Of a stretch of DNA of 64,000 nucleotides, positions 35,818-45,207 are shown one piece after another. The position numbers and the translations under genes are program-made. The notes beneath the pieces are model-generated. The model was not told the DNA's origin. It was given only the letters and a program-made list of their open reading frames with translations, and did not search any database. The DNA lies in assembly GCF_900177675.1 (NCBI RefSeq), contig NZ_FXWM01000001.1:1807001-1871000 (forward strand), in the 5' to 3' direction. Each line of letters opens with the position of its first letter. Positions within the stretch are counted from its first letter, which is position 1. Source of the stretch: Bacillus sp. OV166 (GTDB lineage: Bacteria > Bacillota > Bacilli > Bacillales > Cytobacillaceae).

Positions 35818-36951
35818 ATGAATCCATTGATTAAAATCCGCCGTGACCTTCATCAAATTCCAGAAATAGGATTTCAAGAGTTTGAGACACAAGCCTATTT
35901 ATTGTCTTACCTTGAGTCTTTACCACAAGATCGTATCACGATAAAAAAATGGGAGACAGGGTTGTTTGTAAAGGTTCATGGCTTAAATCCCCAAAAAACG
36001 ATTGGTTATAGAACAGACATCGATGGACTTCCAATTAGCGAAGAAACAGGATTACCTTTCGCATCGACCCACGATGGAAAGATGCATGCATGTGGGCATG
36101 ATTTCCACATGAGCATCGCTCTTGGGGTACTAACTTATTTTACGAATAACCCAATTGCAGACGACCTTTTGTTTGTTTTTCAACCTGCAGAGGAAGGACC
36201 TGGCGGAGCGGAACCGATGTTAAAATCAGAAGAAATGCTTGAATGGATGCCTGACCTGATTTTTGCCTTACATATTGCACCAGAGTATCCTGTTGGAACT
36301 ATCGCGGTTAAGGAAGGGTTACTATTTGCTAATACTTCTGAACTGTTTATTGATCTAAAGGGTAAGGGCGGGCATGCCGCTAGACCTCACGAAACGAATG
36401 ATATGGTTGTCGCAGCATGTACATTGGTAAATCAGCTGCAAACGATTGTGTCAAGGAATGTCGACCCCTTAGATAGTGCGGTTATAACGATTGGAAAAAT
36501 CACTGGCGGTACCGTTCAAAATATTATTGCTGAAAATGCAAGGCTTGAGGGAACCATCAGGACGCTTTCTGCTGAATCGATGAAAAAGGTTAAACATCGC
36601 ATTGAGGCGCTTGTGAAGGGAATCGAGGCAGGTTTTGAATGTGAAACTGTCATTGATTATGGTTCGATGTATCATCAAGTCTATAATACTGAATCTATTA
36701 CAAGAGATTTTATGAAATATCTTCAAAACGAAACAAATGTTGAAGTAATCGAGTGCAAGGAAGCGATGACGGGAGAAGACTTTGGGTATATGCTTAAAGA
36801 GATTCCTGGGCTTATGTTTTGGCTGGGTGTGGATTCGCCCTATGGTTTACACCATTCAAAATTAAATCCACAAGAAGGTGCGATTGAAGTAGCTGTTAAA
36901 GTAATGACAAGCTATATCTCTAATCTAGGGAATAGATTAAATCTTAAATAA
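35818..36951 (+). CDS. dapL: N-acetyldiaminopimelate deacetylase DapL (YkuR)
   Basis: 377-residue M20D metallohydrolase that removes acetate from N-acetyl-LL-diaminopimelate. Metal motifs: [10 protein letters not shown] (about residues 95-104), [14 protein letters not shown] (catalytic and ligand Glu), [12 protein letters not shown] and LHHSK near the end. Start ATG behind AAAAGGAGAG, 18 nt after a terminator. Works directly after DapH and an aminotransferase such as PatA. Confidence 0.93.
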   Translation: MNPLIKIRRDLHQIPEIGFQEFETQAYLLSYLESLPQDRITIKKWETGLFVKVHGLNPQKTIGYRTDIDGLPISEETGLPFASTHDGKMHACGHDFHMSIALGVLTYFTNNPIADDLLFVFQPAEEGPGGAEPMLKSEEMLEWMPDLIFALHIAPEYPVGTIAVKEGLLFANTSELFIDLKGKGGHAARPHETNDMVVAACTLVNQLQTIVSRNVDPLDSAVITIGKITGGTVQNIIAENARLEGTIRTLSAESMKKVKHRIEALVKGIEAGFECETVIDYGSMYHQVYNTESITRDFMKYLQNETNVEVIECKEAMTGEDFGYMLKEIPGLMFWLGVDSPYGLHHSKLNPQEGAIEVAVKVMTSYISNLGNRLNLK

Positions 36952-37121
36952 GAAGGCGTTTTATTTTGTTCAGTTTAGCAATCATGATAAAATTAAAGAG
37001 AATTATAAGGGAAATTGTTACATATCGTCGATTATTATCACACAATTAGGGAAAACTTATGAAGGGGAAATAAGGTTATAATTAATAATAAGTATTTAAT
37101 TAAATTAATTATAATTTAATA

Positions 37122-37150
37122 TTGACTCAAAATAAGATGTGTCCTATAAT
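37122..37150 (+). promoter_or_regulatory. promoter of ykuU
   Basis: TTGACT (37122-37127), 17-bp spacer, TATAAT (37145-37150). The sequence at the -10, CTATAATTAGAATTG, shares 10 of 15 bases with the PerR box, too weak to claim. Confidence 0.75.
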
Positions 37151-37222
37151 TAGAATTGTGAAAAGGATAGCAAATGAGAAATGCTATAAATACTCATTTA
37201 TTAATTATTTGGAGGGATTTGA

Positions 37223-37771
37223 ATGCCAGAACGTATGGTAGGTAAACAAGCACCACGCTTTGAAATGGATGCTGTAATGCCAAACAAAGAATTTAAAAAA
37301 GTAAGTTTAGAAGAAAACATGAAAAACGATAAATGGACTGTGTTGTTCTTTTATCCAATGGACTTTACATTTGTTTGTCCAACTGAAATTACAGCGATGT
37401 CCGATCGTTATGAAGAGTTTGATGATTTAGATGCAGTTATCGTTGGTGCTTCTACTGACACAATCCACACTCATCTTGCTTGGATTAAAACAGATCGCAA
37501 AGAAAATGGTCTTGGCGATTTAAACTATCCTCTTGCTGCAGATACTAACCACGTGGTAGCTCGTGATTATGGAGTATTAATTGAAGAAGAAGGTATCGCA
37601 CTTCGCGGTTTATTCATTATCGATCCTGAGGGTGAATTAAAGTATTCTGTTGTAAATCACAACAATATCGGCCGAGACGTGGATGAAACTTTACGTGTTC
37701 TTCAAGCGTTACAAACTGGCGGTCTTTGCCCAGCAAACTGGAAGCCTGGACAAGCTACATTGAATGTATAA
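37223..37771 (+). CDS. ykuU: 2-Cys peroxiredoxin YkuU
   Basis: 182-residue AhpC/Prx1-type peroxidase. Peroxidatic Cys52 in FTFVCPTEI and resolving Cys in GGLCPANW near residue 169. Reduces hydroperoxides using a thioredoxin-like partner, plausibly YkuV next door. RBS TGGAGGG. Terminator between the two genes allows separate levels of expression. Confidence 0.93.
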   Translation: MPERMVGKQAPRFEMDAVMPNKEFKKVSLEENMKNDKWTVLFFYPMDFTFVCPTEITAMSDRYEEFDDLDAVIVGASTDTIHTHLAWIKTDRKENGLGDLNYPLAADTNHVVARDYGVLIEEEGIALRGLFIIDPEGELKYSVVNHNNIGRDVDETLRVLQALQTGGLCPANWKPGQATLNV

Positions 37772-37787
37772 TTTGTACAAAACAGAT

Positions 37788-37820
37788 AGACCTAACCTTT
37801 TAAAGTGTTAGGTCTTTTTA
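37788..37820 (+). terminator. ykuU terminator
   Basis: AGACCTAAC / GTTAGGTCT with T run. Confidence 0.85.
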
Positions 37821-37835
37821 ATAGGGGGATTATCG

Positions 37836-38291
37836 ATGAAATTACGTGAACCTATGCCAGAGTTAACTGGGGCAACTGAATGGTTAAACGGTGAAGTGAC
37901 AAGAGCAGACCTAATCGGAGAAAAACCAACATTGCTTCATTTTTGGTCGATAAGCTGCCATCTTTGTAAGGAAGCGATGCCGCAGGTAAATCAATTCCGG
38001 GATGATTTTAAGGACAAGTTAAATGTGGTTGCTGTTCATATGCCGCGTTCTGAAAACGACCTTAACCTAGATGAAATTAAACAAGTGGCAGCTGAGCATG
38101 GAATCAATCAACCGATTTTTGTCGACAGTGATCACAAGTTGACAGAAGCCCTTGAAAATCAATATGTACCAGCTTATTATGTATTTGACAAAGAAGGCAA
38201 GCTCCGCCATTTCCAAGCAGGCGGAAGTGGCATGAAAATGCTCGAGAAGCGTGTAAACCGAGTGTTGGATGAATTGGAAAAAACAGAATAA
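37836..38291 (+). CDS. ykuV: thiol-disulfide oxidoreductase YkuV
   Basis: 151-residue thioredoxin-fold protein. Active-site pair Cys41-Cys44 in SISCHLCKEAMPQ; cis-Pro region VPAYYVFDKEG. No signal peptide, so cytoplasmic. B. subtilis YkuV is a thioredoxin-like disulfide reductase of known structure. Follows ykuU by 64 nt, suggesting joint action. Confidence 0.92.
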   Translation: MKLREPMPELTGATEWLNGEVTRADLIGEKPTLLHFWSISCHLCKEAMPQVNQFRDDFKDKLNVVAVHMPRSENDLNLDEIKQVAAEHGINQPIFVDSDHKLTEALENQYVPAYYVFDKEGKLRHFQAGGSGMKMLEKRVNRVLDELEKTE

Positions 38292-38301
38292 AAAACAACC
38301 T

Positions 38302-38340
38302 AAGTGCTGTCCGTTATATTCAACGGGCAGCATTTTTATT
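38302..38340 (+). terminator. ykuV terminator
   Basis: AAGTGCTGTCCGTT ... AACGGGCAGCATTTTT. Confidence 0.85.
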
Positions 38341-38429
38341 TTTTTTTACCTGTAACCTTGCCTCCTTTTAATCGTCGGTATTTATATATACCTAGCTTTA
38401 ACCATTAGAGAAAAAAGGGGTGTCAAAAG

Positions 38430-39344
38430 TTGAAAAAGCCAAAACGTTTGTTTTCTATTTTTTTCATTATCCTATTAATTTTTATTACTGGGTGCAGTTC
38501 CAACAGCGAAGATAAAAGTGCAAAAATGAGTGAAAGTAATGATGTATCTATGGATACAGCCGAATCTGACAGCGGGGAGCAAGCAGACTTTTACTCGGGT
38601 GAAACAGAAAAGGCTGAAAAAAGTTCCGCAGCTGAAAATATAAAAATTCAAAACCAAATGGTCATTTATCAAGCTGATCTACAATTGCGAGTAAAGAAAT
38701 TTGATCAGACTGTCCGTATCCTTGAAGAAAAAGTATTAAAATATGGGGGCTATATAGCAGAGTCCAATGTGTCAAAAGAGGGCAACGAGCAGGTAAGTGG
38801 CAGCATTAAAATTAGAATACCACAAAAGCACTTTCAGACCTTTTTACATGATGCTGAGAGTCAAGCAGCAGAGGTTTTGCAAAGAAGTATAACAGGGCAG
38901 GATGTAACCGAGGAATATGTTGATCTTGAGTCCAGATTAAAATCAAAAAAGGTGGTGGAAGAACGGTTACTCACTTTTATGAAAAGTGCAGTAAAAACAG
39001 AAGATTTATTGAAAATTTCTGCTGATTTAGCATCAGTACAAGAGGAAATTGAAATCATTGAAGGAAAGATGAAGTTTTTAGAAAACCAAACCTCCCTTTC
39101 GACAGTTAACATAACCCTTTACGAAAAAAGCGTAGTTGTACCTACTATTAATAAAGATAAATTAAATACTTGGGAGAAAACCAAAAAACAATTCATGAAC
39201 AGCATCAATATGTTATTAGTTGGTTTATCAGGCTTGGTTGTTTTTACCGTTGGTAACCTGCCAGTTCTAGCCATATTATTTATTATAGTATTTTTACTTC
39301 TTTACTATCTTAAAAAGAGGAAGTCCAGACAGAGGCAGGAATAA
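38430..39344 (+). CDS. DUF4349 lipoprotein with C-terminal membrane helix
   Basis: 304 residues. Signal and lipobox FITGCSS (Cys near 22), then an acidic Ser-rich linker (about 25-75), a domain of the DUF4349 type with QADLQLRVKKFDQ and a coiled-coil (about 150-215), and a C-terminal hydrophobic helix followed by KKRKSRQRQE. TTG start behind AAAAGGGGTG. Role unknown; often annotated as membrane-anchored envelope protein. Confidence 0.85.
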   Translation: MKKPKRLFSIFFIILLIFITGCSSNSEDKSAKMSESNDVSMDTAESDSGEQADFYSGETEKAEKSSAAENIKIQNQMVIYQADLQLRVKKFDQTVRILEEKVLKYGGYIAESNVSKEGNEQVSGSIKIRIPQKHFQTFLHDAESQAAEVLQRSITGQDVTEEYVDLESRLKSKKVVEERLLTFMKSAVKTEDLLKISADLASVQEEIEIIEGKMKFLENQTSLSTVNITLYEKSVVVPTINKDKLNTWEKTKKQFMNSINMLLVGLSGLVVFTVGNLPVLAILFIIVFLLLYYLKKRKSRQRQE

Positions 39345-39432
39345 GAAGGGATAGCTCTCTCTATTTAAATCTGACGAATGATGCTAAAATCATAATAAGA
39401 TAATGATTTTAATTTTACCGGGGGAGTTATTT

Positions 39433-40092
39433 ATGAAGAAAAGTTTCGCAGTCATTGGGCTTGGTCGATTCGGTGGAAGTATTTGCCGAACTCTTACCGA
39501 TGAGGGGATGGAAGTTCTTGCTATCGATAAAAATGAAGAACGAGTAAATGAATATGCAATGATTGCTTCTCATGCGGTTGTAGGGGATACAACAGACGAA
39601 GCAGTTTTGAAAAGCCTTGGGATACGTAACTTCGATCATGTGATTGTAGCTATTGGCGATGATATTCAATCAAGTATACTTACAACTCTAATTCTTAAGG
39701 AATTGGGTGTAGTGCGTATTACAGCTAAGGCTCAAAACGATTACCATGAAAAAGTTTTGAGGAAAATTGGTGCAGATAGTGTTGTTCACCCAGAAAGAGA
39801 CATGGGAAAACGGATTGCTAACAATATGGCTTCGAGTAATGTTGTCGACTATCTTGAACTATCAGATGAACACAGTATCGTTGAAATTGTTGCGAATGGA
39901 AAACTTAGTGATCATACGATTATGGATTTGGATATTCGCAAGAAATATGGTTTGAATATTGTCGCCATAAAAAGAGGAGAAGAAATTATTGTTTCTCCCC
40001 AAGCCAAAGAAACTTTTCAAGTTAATGATGTTTTAATCGTGATTGGAACCGACCAAGACATCAATCGATTTGAAAAAAAAGTATTAGAATAA
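39433..40092 (+). CDS. ktrC: potassium uptake regulatory subunit KtrC (TrkA family)
   Basis: 219-residue RCK protein that gates a KtrD-type potassium channel. RCK_N Rossmann motif FAVIGLGRFGGSICRTL at the start, RCK_C (TrkA_C, c-di-AMP binding in B. subtilis KtrC) in the last 80 residues. The frame is open from 39403; ATG 39433 has GGGGGAG upstream and gives the family start. A tandem repeat array begins at its stop codon. Confidence 0.93.
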   Translation: MKKSFAVIGLGRFGGSICRTLTDEGMEVLAIDKNEERVNEYAMIASHAVVGDTTDEAVLKSLGIRNFDHVIVAIGDDIQSSILTTLILKELGVVRITAKAQNDYHEKVLRKIGADSVVHPERDMGKRIANNMASSNVVDYLELSDEHSIVEIVANGKLSDHTIMDLDIRKKYGLNIVAIKRGEEIIVSPQAKETFQVNDVLIVIGTDQDINRFEKKVLE

Positions 40093-40464
40093 GGAAAGCG
40101 GAAGCGCCTTGAACAGGGGCGACAGGCATAAGACGAGCAGGCGTGAAGGTTGCTCTTTAACCTTCATGACTGATTGGCTTATGACCCCGAGCCCCTAGGC
40201 CTGGAGCTAGACAATAAGGAAAGCGGAAGCGCCTTGAACAGGGGCGACAGGCATAAGACGAGCAGGCGTGAAGGTTGCTCTTTAACCTTCATGACTGATT
40301 GGCTTATGACCCCGAGCCCCTAGGCGCTGGAGCTAGACAATAAGGAAAGCGGAAGCGCCTTGAACAGGGGCGACAGGCATAAGACGAGCAGGCGTGAAGG
40401 TTGCTCTTTAACCTTCATGACTGATTGGCTTATGACCCCGAGCCCCTAGGAGCTGGAGCTAGTC
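40088..40464. repeat. three tandem copies of a 125/126-bp palindromic repeat
   Basis: Copies start at 40088, 40213 and 40339 (AATAAGGAAAGCGGAAGCGC), with a partial fourth at 40465. They are identical except at the right arm (CTAGGCCTGG, CTAGGCGCTGG, CTAGGAGCTGG). Within each copy nested complementary segments (AGCGCC/GGCGCT, AGGGGC/GCCCCT, CATAAG/CTTATG, GAAGGTT/AACCTTC) predict one long hairpin. The GC content is well above its surroundings. Confidence 0.92.
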
Positions 40465-40467
40465 AAT

Positions 40468-40506
40468 AAGGAAAGCGGAAGCGCTCGAAGCGCTTCCGCT
40501 TTATTT
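40468..40506. terminator. terminator between ktrC repeats and rnjA
   Basis: AAAGCGGAAGCGC-TCGA-GCGCTTCCGCTTT, T run on the plus strand and A run on the other; built from the left arm of a fourth repeat copy. Confidence 0.85.
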
Positions 40507-40510
40507 ATTC

Positions 40511-42178
40511 TTACACTTCCATTATGATCGGTAAAATCATTGGTCTGCGCTTTGTTTTTTCGTATAGGAAAGGCGCTAATGTATCTGTAATTTCATTTTT
40601 AATTTCAGACCATTGGCTTGTCTTTCTTTCCATCACTTTATTTAAGTGCTTGGTGATTAGATTTTGAGCATCGTTAATTAAATCACCGGATTCTCTCATA
40701 TAAACAAATCCTCGAGAAATTAGGTCAGGGCCTGAAGCAATTTTAAATTCTTTCATATTAATACTTACGACCACAACAACTAATCCTTCCTCAGAAAGAA
40801 TTCTACGGTCACGTAAGACAATATTTCCTATATCGCCAACACCACTGCCGTCGATATAAACAGAACCAGATGGAATCTTTCCAGCAACTTGAGCAGTATC
40901 CTCAGAAAGAGCTAACACTTCACCATTGTCCATGATAAAACAATTTTCTTCTTGTACTCCGCAATCAACCGCGATCTTAGCGTGCATTCTTTGCATTCGA
41001 TATTCACCGTGGATTGGCATAAAGAACTTTGGTCTAATTAAACGCAGCATTAGTTTTTGTTCTTCCTGCCCACCATGACCAGAAGTATGAATATTACTTA
41101 GTTTACCGTGAATAACTTCCGCGCCGGCTCTATAGAGCATATTAATCGTTCGACTCACACTAATTGTGTTCCCTGGAATAGGTGAAGATGAAAATACCAC
41201 TGTGTCACCAGGAATGATTTGAATTTGTCTGTGTGTGCCATTAGCAATTCTTGAAAGAGCAGCCATAGCTTCGCCCTGACTTCCGGTACAAAGGATCGTA
41301 ACTTTATCAGCAGGAAGACGGTTTATTTGATTCGCTTCAATAAAAGTCTCTTTAGGTGCATTAATATACCCTAATTCAAGTCCGATATTGATAGCTGCTT
41401 CCATGCTTCGGCCAAAAACCGCTACTTTTCTTCCGTATACTACTGCTGCCTCTACCACTTGCTGCAATCTATGGATATTAGATGCAAAGGTAGCAAAAAT
41501 AATACGCCCGTCCACTTTGCGGAAAATATCATTGATGCTGTCGCCTACCCTACGTTCTGACATGGTGAATTCAGGTATTTCACTATTTGTACTATCTGAT
41601 AGTAAACATAAAACGCCTTCTTTACCTATTTCAGCCATTTTGGTTAGATTGGCAGGTTCACCTACAGGGGTAAAATCAAATTTAAAATCTCCAGTATGGA
41701 CAATTTGACCTGGCGGAGTTTTAACTACAATCCCATAAGAATCAGGAATACTGTGGGTGGTGCGGAAAAAAGTAACCGATGTTTTGCGGAATTTGATGAT
41801 ATCGTCTTCTTTAATGTCTATCAACTTAGCATTTCTTAATAAGCCGTGTTCTTCTAGTTTATTTTTAATTAATCCAAGAGCGAGTTTCCCACCATAAATT
41901 GGAACATTAATCTCGCGTAATAAATAGGGAATACCGCCAATGTGATCTTCGTGTCCGTGTGTAACAAATAATCCTTTTATTTTATCTTGATTCTTTACCA
42001 AATAGGTATAATCAGGAATAACATAATCAATACCTAATAGCTCATCCTCAGGAAATTTTATTCCGGCATCAATTAATATTATTTCATCCTGAAACTGAAC
42101 CGCATACGTGTTTTTGCCAATTTCGCCTAAACCACCTAGGGCAAAAACCGCAGTTTGATCATTCTTAACAAATTTCAT
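40511..42178 (-). CDS. rnjA: ribonuclease J1
   Basis: 555-residue beta-lactamase/beta-CASP nuclease with 5'-3' exo- and endonuclease activity, central to mRNA decay in Firmicutes. Metal site [10 protein letters not shown] gives His74, His76, Asp78 and His79, the same numbers as B. subtilis RNase J1; further motifs HTGDFKFD and [13 protein letters not shown]. Cotranscribed behind rpoY (6-nt gap). SR1P, encoded at 52.6 kb, is known in B. subtilis to promote GapA-RNase J1 contact. Confidence 0.97.
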   Translation of the reverse strand: MKFVKNDQTAVFALGGLGEIGKNTYAVQFQDEIILIDAGIKFPEDELLGIDYVIPDYTYLVKNQDKIKGLFVTHGHEDHIGGIPYLLREINVPIYGGKLALGLIKNKLEEHGLLRNAKLIDIKEDDIIKFRKTSVTFFRTTHSIPDSYGIVVKTPPGQIVHTGDFKFDFTPVGEPANLTKMAEIGKEGVLCLLSDSTNSEIPEFTMSERRVGDSINDIFRKVDGRIIFATFASNIHRLQQVVEAAVVYGRKVAVFGRSMEAAINIGLELGYINAPKETFIEANQINRLPADKVTILCTGSQGEAMAALSRIANGTHRQIQIIPGDTVVFSSSPIPGNTISVSRTINMLYRAGAEVIHGKLSNIHTSGHGGQEEQKLMLRLIRPKFFMPIHGEYRMQRMHAKIAVDCGVQEENCFIMDNGEVLALSEDTAQVAGKIPSGSVYIDGSGVGDIGNIVLRDRRILSEEGLVVVVVSINMKEFKIASGPDLISRGFVYMRESGDLINDAQNLITKHLNKVMERKTSQWSEIKNEITDTLAPFLYEKTKRRPMILPIIMEV

Positions 42179-42184
42179 AAATTA

Positions 42185-42394
42185 TCATTTCTCCAATACT
42201 TTATAGTCTTCATTTTGAAGTTCATATTTTAAATGAGCTCCTTTAACTTCTTGAACAAATTCAACATTAAACCCACGGTCGGCAATTTTTGAGCGGACAT
42301 CTCTTACCGATTCTCCCTCAATAAATAGGGTTTTTGTATTCTCTCTGACTGGTACTTCTTTGATGTTTTCCTGATAATATACTTTAAATATCAT
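42185..42394 (-). CDS. rpoY: DNA-dependent RNA polymerase epsilon subunit
   Basis: 69-residue small RNA polymerase subunit (YkzG), beginning MIFKVYYQENIKEVPVRENT as in the family. Binds the polymerase near the beta' jaw. It precedes rnjA in all Bacillus relatives I know. ATG with AGGAGCGAAAT upstream. Confidence 0.93.
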   Translation of the reverse strand: MIFKVYYQENIKEVPVRENTKTLFIEGESVRDVRSKIADRGFNVEFVQEVKGAHLKYELQNEDYKVLEK

Positions 42395-42533
42395 TACAAT
42401 TTCGCTCCTAACTGAATCATAACTTTTTCTATTATATAAAACATTTTCATCTTTTTCATTTATTTTCTTTGGAAACCATCAGTCTTATATGAAAAGTATG
42501 TAAAAAAGAATCGTTGTTTTTACAATTTACAAT

Positions 42534-42571
42534 AATGAAGGAGCCCTTCGCAAGTTTGAAGGGCCCTAAAA
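42534..42571. other. hairpin downstream of the 23-aa peptide ORF
   Basis: GGAGCCCTTC-GCAAGTTT-GAAGGGCCC. On the minus strand it is preceded, not followed, by the T run, with only TTCATTATT after it, so it may be a weak terminator or an RNA-stability stem. Confidence 0.5.
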
Positions 42572-42575
42572 AAAT

Positions 42576-42647
42576 TTAGGCAATGGATTTCTTTCGCAGT
42601 AATTCTTTCCACTGTTTTAAAAGCTTCTTCCTTAGCTTCTTTAACAT
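42576..42647 (-). CDS. candidate cationic amphipathic peptide, 23 aa
   Basis: Too short for usual gene calling. Starts MLKKLRKKLLKQWKELLRKK and ends with SIA: ten Lys/Arg against one Glu, with Leu/Trp spaced i, i+3/i+4 as in an amphipathic helix. AAGGAG lies 10 nt before the ATG and TATAAA about 20 nt further up. Another ATG 1 nt after AAGGAG is too close to be used. Divergent from ykrA, upstream of rpoY on the same strand. Function unknown; toxin-like, leader-like or membrane-active peptide are all possible. Confidence 0.5.
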   Translation of the reverse strand: MLKKLRKKLLKQWKELLRKKSIA

Positions 42648-42917
42648 AGTGGATCATCTCCTTACCTCTTATTTTATACAATCCTTGTCCAAAGTAAAGT
42701 AAGCGATGGCAGATTATTGAAGTTTTTTTAAAATAAGAGTATTTTTACTATATTATATGATGAAATTGGTGATTCAATCATGGTTAAACATGGAATTACA
42801 TTGACAAATTATAAATTGACTTTTTTTAATATAAAGTTTAGTGTTTTAAAGAATAAAGAACTGCGGGGAGTATATTTTCACAGTTTAGAGGATTCGACAA
42901 AAAGGAGTACATATTAA
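42648..42917. other. divergent promoter region between the peptide ORF and ykrA
   Basis: AT-rich, 270 nt. Two TTGAC motifs (near 42801 and 42816) and TAATAT near 42828 could form ykrA promoters but spacing is poor. Nothing else recognised. Confidence 0.45.
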
Positions 42918-43688
42918 ATGAAGAAAATTGTATTTTTTGACATAGATGGCACATTGCTCGATCATGAAAAAAACCTACCCGAAAGCACGTTAAAAGCCAT
43001 CAATTTACTTAAGAAGAATGATGTATTTGTCGCAATAGCCACTGGCAGAGCTCCGTTTATGTTTGAAGGCCTGCGGAATGTACTTGGAATTGACTCCTAT
43101 GTGAGCTTTAACGGTCAATTTGTAGTTTTTGAGAATGAAGTTATATATGAGAACCCTTTGAATGAAAATGAGCTAAATAAATTATTTAACCATACGAAGT
43201 CAAACAATCATCCATTAGTGTTTATGAATGAAAAAACAATGAAGGCAAGTGTTAAGCATCATCCATTTGTTGAAAAAAGCATGGGGAGCCTAAATTTTCC
43301 TCATCCTGAGGAAGATGATTCTTTTTATGTCAATCGAAAAATGTATCAAAGCCTCCTTTTTTGTGAAAATAAAGATGAAAGTTTATATTTCTCTGACTAT
43401 CCCCAATTTGATTTTATCAGATGGCATCCATTTTCTGTCGATGTTTTACCAAAGGGTGGTTCAAAAGCAGAAGGAATAAAAAAAATGATCGAACGTTTGG
43501 GGTTTGAGCTGAAGGATGTTTATGCATTCGGAGATGGTTTAAATGATTTAGAAATGTTGAAGGCAGTTGGAACAGGCGTTGCCATGGGAAATGGTGTCCC
43601 TGAAGCCAGAGAACTTGCAGATCTTATTACAAGCGATGTTTCCGAAGATGGTATCTGGAATGGGTTAAAGGAACTACAGCTAATATAA
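42918..43688 (+). CDS. ykrA: Cof-type HAD hydrolase YkrA
   Basis: 256-residue HAD phosphatase of the Cof subfamily (sugar or flavin phosphates in vitro). Motif I VFFDIDGTLLDHEKN, motif II ATGRAP, motif IV AFGDGLNDLEMLKAVGTGVAMGNGV. RBS AAAAAGGAG. Same position as in B. subtilis, before def. Physiological substrate unknown. Confidence 0.9.
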   Translation: MKKIVFFDIDGTLLDHEKNLPESTLKAINLLKKNDVFVAIATGRAPFMFEGLRNVLGIDSYVSFNGQFVVFENEVIYENPLNENELNKLFNHTKSNNHPLVFMNEKTMKASVKHHPFVEKSMGSLNFPHPEEDDSFYVNRKMYQSLLFCENKDESLYFSDYPQFDFIRWHPFSVDVLPKGGSKAEGIKKMIERLGFELKDVYAFGDGLNDLEMLKAVGTGVAMGNGVPEARELADLITSDVSEDGIWNGLKELQLI

Positions 43689-43692
43689 ATTG

Positions 43693-43726
43693 TGAACCGA
43701 CCCAAGTAAGGGCCGGTTCTTTATAC
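43693..43726. terminator. terminator between ykrA and def
   Basis: GAACCGACCC / GGGCCGGTTC with one mismatch, followed by TTTATA. Confidence 0.75.
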
Positions 43727-43761
43727 ATCTGTAGCCCAAAATCAATGTAGCTCCTGTTTGA

Positions 43762-44316
43762 TTACCTTTCGATAGCTATGGCACCTTGGATTGGTTTTAA
43801 CGGGTCTTCATGATTGATATAATCATAAAACATAACACCATTTAAATGATCGATTTCGTGTTGAAAGCAGATAGAAGGAAGTCCCTTTAATCGTAGTTTC
43901 ACTTCTTCACCGTTAAGGTTTGTTCCCTTTACAGTAATCCTTGCATATCTAGGGACGTATCCTGGAATGGCACTATCTACTGAAAGGCAGCCTTCACCAG
44001 CTTGTAAATACGACTTTTCAACAGAATGGCTGATAATTTTAGGATTAAATAATGCGTAACTATAAAGAGTGCCTGTGTCATCAGTAAGATGCACGGCTAT
44101 CATCCGTTTTAGAATATTTATTTGCGGGGCAGCCAATCCTATTCCAGGGCGTAAACCAAATTGTACCGACTTTTCAGGATTTTGACTATTAATTACATAT
44201 TCTAATAAGCTAAATAATATTTGTTTATCCTCTTCTGATGGCGGCATGGATACTTCTGCAGCCACTTTTCTAAGGGAAGGATGACCATCTCGAATGATAT
44301 CTTCCATCGTAATCAT
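43762..44316 (-). CDS. def: peptide deformylase
   Basis: 184-residue iron/zinc hydrolase that removes N-formyl groups from nascent proteins. The three motifs are GIGLAAPQ, EGCLSVD and QHEIDHLNG. The frame is open to 44451, but ATG 44316 (MITMEDIIRDGHPSLR) sits behind AGGAGTGA and equals the B. subtilis DefB length. Type II deformylase. Confidence 0.96.
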   Translation of the reverse strand: MITMEDIIRDGHPSLRKVAAEVSMPPSEEDKQILFSLLEYVINSQNPEKSVQFGLRPGIGLAAPQINILKRMIAVHLTDDTGTLYSYALFNPKIISHSVEKSYLQAGEGCLSVDSAIPGYVPRYARITVKGTNLNGEEVKLRLKGLPSICFQHEIDHLNGVMFYDYINHEDPLKPIQGAIAIER

Positions 44317-44499
44317 GATTCCACTCACTCCTGTGCTTAAACTAAAATTATTAATAATAAATAGTCTATCAGACAATTGATAAAAAGTTAATATTTGATT
44401 CAGGTAACTGATTTGCATCCTTTTTTTATGGGGTATTGTATTGTCAAACAAACCAGGTGTCGATATAGTAGGAATTGGAATAGGCAGGAGGTTTATAAT

Positions 44500-45162
44500 G
44501 TGTCTTTAAAAGAAAAGTATGGTTTGATTTTATGTTTATCCGTTTTGATTGTTATTTTTGCTGGGTGTACGAAAGAAAAGTCTCCAGTCGAAAAAATGTA
44601 TGATGTGTTAGAAAAAGTCGTTTCAGCCGAAAAAGAATTTGAGGAACAACAGAATCCCCTTGTTACACATGAAAAAAAAGAAAAAGAAATTTATGACCAG
44701 ATTATCAAACTTGGCATGAAAGAATATGCTCAAATCGTAAAACTTTCAGATGAAGCAATATTATTAGCTGATGAAAGAAAAGCGCTGATGGAGAAAGAAA
44801 CGAACAGCATTAAAGAATCCCAGAAAGAATTCATAAAGGCCAGGGATATTAAGGATAAATTAGCAGATCGCGATTTAACGAAATTGGCTAATGAACTATA
44901 TGAGATAATGATGGAAAGATATAAAGCGCATGAAGCGTTATACCTAGAGTATAATGAAGCACTGAAAAATGATAAAGAATTGTATGAAATGTTTAAAAAT
45001 AAAAATCTTCCACTTGAAGACCTTGAAGCACAGGTAAATAAGTTAAATGAAACGTATAAAAGAGTCTATAATGCCAATGAAAAATTTAATATGTTAACAG
45101 AACAATACAATGATAAAAAGTTGTTATTTTATAAACAAACAGGGCTTAAAACAAGCAAATAA
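44500..45162 (+). CDS. ykyA: YkyA family lipoprotein
   Basis: 220-residue lipoprotein; lipobox IFAGC (Cys near 19), then a highly charged, almost entirely helical chain with long coiled-coil character (DEAILLADERKALMEKETNS and similar). GTG start is chosen because AGGAGG lies 8 nt upstream; the open frame extends back to 44395 without support. Called a cell-wall-binding lipoprotein in Bacillus; located between def and pdhA as in B. subtilis. Confidence 0.87.
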   Translation: MSLKEKYGLILCLSVLIVIFAGCTKEKSPVEKMYDVLEKVVSAEKEFEEQQNPLVTHEKKEKEIYDQIIKLGMKEYAQIVKLSDEAILLADERKALMEKETNSIKESQKEFIKARDIKDKLADRDLTKLANELYEIMMERYKAHEALYLEYNEALKNDKELYEMFKNKNLPLEDLEAQVNKLNETYKRVYNANEKFNMLTEQYNDKKLLFYKQTGLKTSK

Positions 45163-45180
45163 ATATTATCTCATCAAAAT

Positions 45181-45207
45181 AATCGGCTGAATAGGCCGAT
45201 TTTTTGT
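45181..45207 (+). terminator. ykyA terminator
   Basis: AATCGGC ... GGCCGATT followed by T run. Confidence 0.82.

Noticed and set aside
37144..37158. PerR box at the ykuU promoter
   Set aside because: Only 10 of 15 bases match, all in one half; the other half is not palindromic.
40088..40464. Tandem repeats as a CRISPR array
   Set aside because: Units are 126 bp and abut directly with no variable spacers; no cas gene is nearby.
42540..42659. Alternative minus-strand frame starting ATG-ATC-CAC just after AAGGAG
   Set aside because: The ATG is only 1 nt from the ribosome binding site, and its frame runs through the hairpin without any protein-like pattern.
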